DNA from: Archilochus colubris | Taxonomy: Eukaryota; Chordata; Aves; Apodiformes; Trochilidae | Length of the DNA: 64,000 bases | Assembly: GCA_023079485.1 (NCBI GenBank) | Contig: CM041083.1 | Location: 168,847,400-168,911,399 of the forward strand | Direction of reading: 5' to 3' | In this document: positions 62,856 through 64,000 of the stretch, piece after piece | Numbering within the stretch: the first letter of the stretch is position 1 | How the letters are laid out: the number at the start of each line of letters is the position of its first letter | Program-made: the position numbers and the translations under genes | The notes under the pieces: generated by a model | The model's input: only the letters and a program-made list of their open reading frames with translations | Told to the model about the DNA's origin: nothing | The model's database searches: none

Positions 62856-63287
62856 GGCGGGGAGGGGAGAGCAGGGCAGGGCGGCGGCGAGTGGAGGAGG
62901 AGGCGGCGGCGAAGTCGGCAGACAGCACCCCCCCGGCATACAGCGCCGCTTCAACTCCTCAGAAAGTTGGCAGCGGCGTCGGGCGGGACGGGGCGCCGCT
63001 GGCCGCGGACCGAGGGCGCGCACCGCCACCCTCCCACCCGGAGCCTGCCGCCGCCTCACCGGCCCCGTCGCACCCCTTCCCCACCCCCCCTCTCTGCGCA
63101 CCTCCCGTCTCCCATAGGCGCGGCGGGGCAGGAACAGCCCGGCACGGGGTGCTGCCGGCGCCGGGCTCGAACCTGTGCCCAGCCAAGGCTCGCCCCCCAC
63201 CGCCGGTGAGAGGGAAGAGCCTCCTGGTGCCCCCGAACGCGGGGCTCGCCGCAAGGTGCGGCGCTCAGGCGGGCGGGTGGCACTCAC

Positions 63288-63480
63288 CGAGCGGCGGCGA
63301 CGGCTCCCTCGCCGAGCGGCTCCCCGCAGAGCGCTCGCCTCTCCCGGGGGCGGGGGAAGGCAGGAGGTGGGGAAGGGCGGGGGAGGAGGGAGAGCGCGGA
63401 TTGAACCCTCCCGGCTGCCATCGCCGCGCTCCCTCCCCCTCGCCCCGGTCCGCCCCAGCGGCGCGGCGCGGCTGAGCAGC
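63288..63480 (-). other. ELF1: Candidate distal ELF1 untranslated exon 1
   Basis: A minus-strand GTGAGTG donor with GT at 63287-63286 could end a GC-rich, probably non-coding first exon. The start site is not visible, so the right border is approximate. A weaker alternative minus donor, AGCG before GTGAGCC, lies at 62522. The large minus-strand open frame across this region is a by-product of G+C content. Confidence 0.35.
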
Positions 63481-63530
63481 GAGCGGAGGGAACCGGCGCG
63501 GAGCGGCGGAGCGGCCGGGGAAGCGGCGAT
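63440..63530 (+). other. Candidate WBP4 exon 1 (5' UTR, possible split start codon)
   Basis: The plus strand carries a strong donor, GGCGAT followed by GTGAGTGCC, with GT at 63531. The last two exon bases are AT, so a next exon beginning with G would complete an ATG across the junction. Human WBP4 (a U1/U2 spliceosome-associated WW-domain protein) is the expected rightward neighbour of ELF1. Its next exon, which would start with the MADYW-type sequence, lies beyond the right edge. Gene identity is therefore inferred from synteny only, and the exon's left border is arbitrary. Confidence 0.3.
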
Positions 63531-64000
63531 GTGAGTGCCGGGGGGACGGGGAGGAGCGGGCAGCGGCGGCCGCGCTTCTGTGCACAACTCCCCCGCCCTT
63601 AGGGCCGGGGTCGGACAGGGGCGGTAACGTGGGACGGGGGCGGTGGAGCCTGAGCCCGGTGTCCGCAGGCCGTGGGGAGGCCTTGGGCAGGCGGGAGGCG
63701 GCCGTGCCCCAGCTGCGGCCGGCGACCCCCGCCTCGCTGAGGGGGTTGTTTGTCTCTCGTCCCGGTCCCTTTTCTCCCGTGAGTCCTCTGCCTCCCTGTT
63801 GTTTGTTTCTGCTGCGCTTTCGGTCCCTTATCTCTCCCCGACACGCCGGGCAGCCTCGCCTCCCGCCGGAGGGGGACTTCACCGTGCTGGGGGGCGGGGG
63901 GGATGTGGGACCCCCCCCCCAGCATCCTTAGACTTTGGCTCGTATTGACACCTCTGATTCAGGGTGAAGCAAATGTGGGGAAGAAATAAGCCGCGGATTT

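Larger units (their letters stand above)
62390..63950. promoter_or_regulatory. CpG island B, probable bidirectional ELF1/WBP4 promoter
   Basis: This is the strongest CpG island in the window, densest at about 62500-63760, with GC boxes (GGGCGGG-type strings near 62980 and 63270) and no TATA box that I can see. Donor-quality splice sites face both ways: minus-strand TCG before GTGAGTG at 63287 and plus-strand GGCGAT before GTGAGTG at 63531. In human, ELF1 (minus) and WBP4 (plus) are immediate head-to-head neighbours. The ELF1 orientation here puts this island in that position. I infer that it is the shared promoter, with ELF1 transcripts leaving leftward and WBP4 rightward. No WBP4 protein sequence is in the window to confirm this. 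Confidence 0.6.

Noticed and set aside
63160..63180. tRNA B-box-like string (CTCGAACCT) in CpG island B
   Set aside because: No matching A box or cloverleaf could be drawn around it.
62520..63587. 355-residue minus-strand open frame and several long frames on both strands at the right edge
   Set aside because: It lies wholly in a CpG island where stop codons are rare in every frame. The translation is low-complexity Pro/Arg/Gly/Ser with no domain. It is best explained by base composition.

Overview
This window is vertebrate nuclear DNA and almost certainly avian. It carries about eleven fragments of CR1 (chicken repeat 1) LINEs, some ending in the characteristic ATTCTATG-type 3' tail, and no recognisable mammalian SINEs. 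It is AT-rich and gene-poor except for two CpG islands. The species cannot be named from the sequence.

The only protein-coding sequence I can identify with confidence is the 5' end of ELF1, an ETS-family transcription factor, on the minus strand. Its first coding exon lies at 12581-12699 (start codon at 12652-12650, residues 1-24) and its second at 4225-4399 (residues 25-82 plus one base). The splice sites and phases agree: 0 between the two exons, 1 leaving the second. The ETS-domain exons are not visible here and should lie to the left of base 1. Everything from 12700 to the right edge is explained as ELF1 5'-UTR introns and promoters.

Two CpG islands mark promoters. Island A (about 39.5-40.7 kb) lies inside the ELF1 transcription unit and has minus-strand splice-donor candidates, so it is probably an internal ELF1 promoter. 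Island B (about 62.4-63.9 kb) has good donors on both strands (minus at 63287, plus at 63531). In human, ELF1 lies head to head with WBP4, so island B is best read as a shared ELF1/WBP4 bidirectional promoter, with WBP4 leaving the window to the right. That assignment rests on synteny and splice signals, not on protein sequence.

The rest is intronic: CR1 fragments in both orientations, a striking long inverted repeat (two 332-bp arms at 19800-20131 and 21982-22313, roughly 95% identical without gaps, around a 1850-bp spacer), a 90-bp tandem duplication at 53311-53490, short tandem repeats, a 36-bp alternating pyrimidine-purine tract and A/C-rich tracts. I see no prokaryotic-type genes, CRISPR, tRNA or rRNA genes, and no endogenous retrovirus. 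I find no novel multi-gene system. The points most worth checking are the inverted repeat, a change in the ELF1 RB-binding motif (LxCxE read here as LxCxD), and the two-promoter layout.
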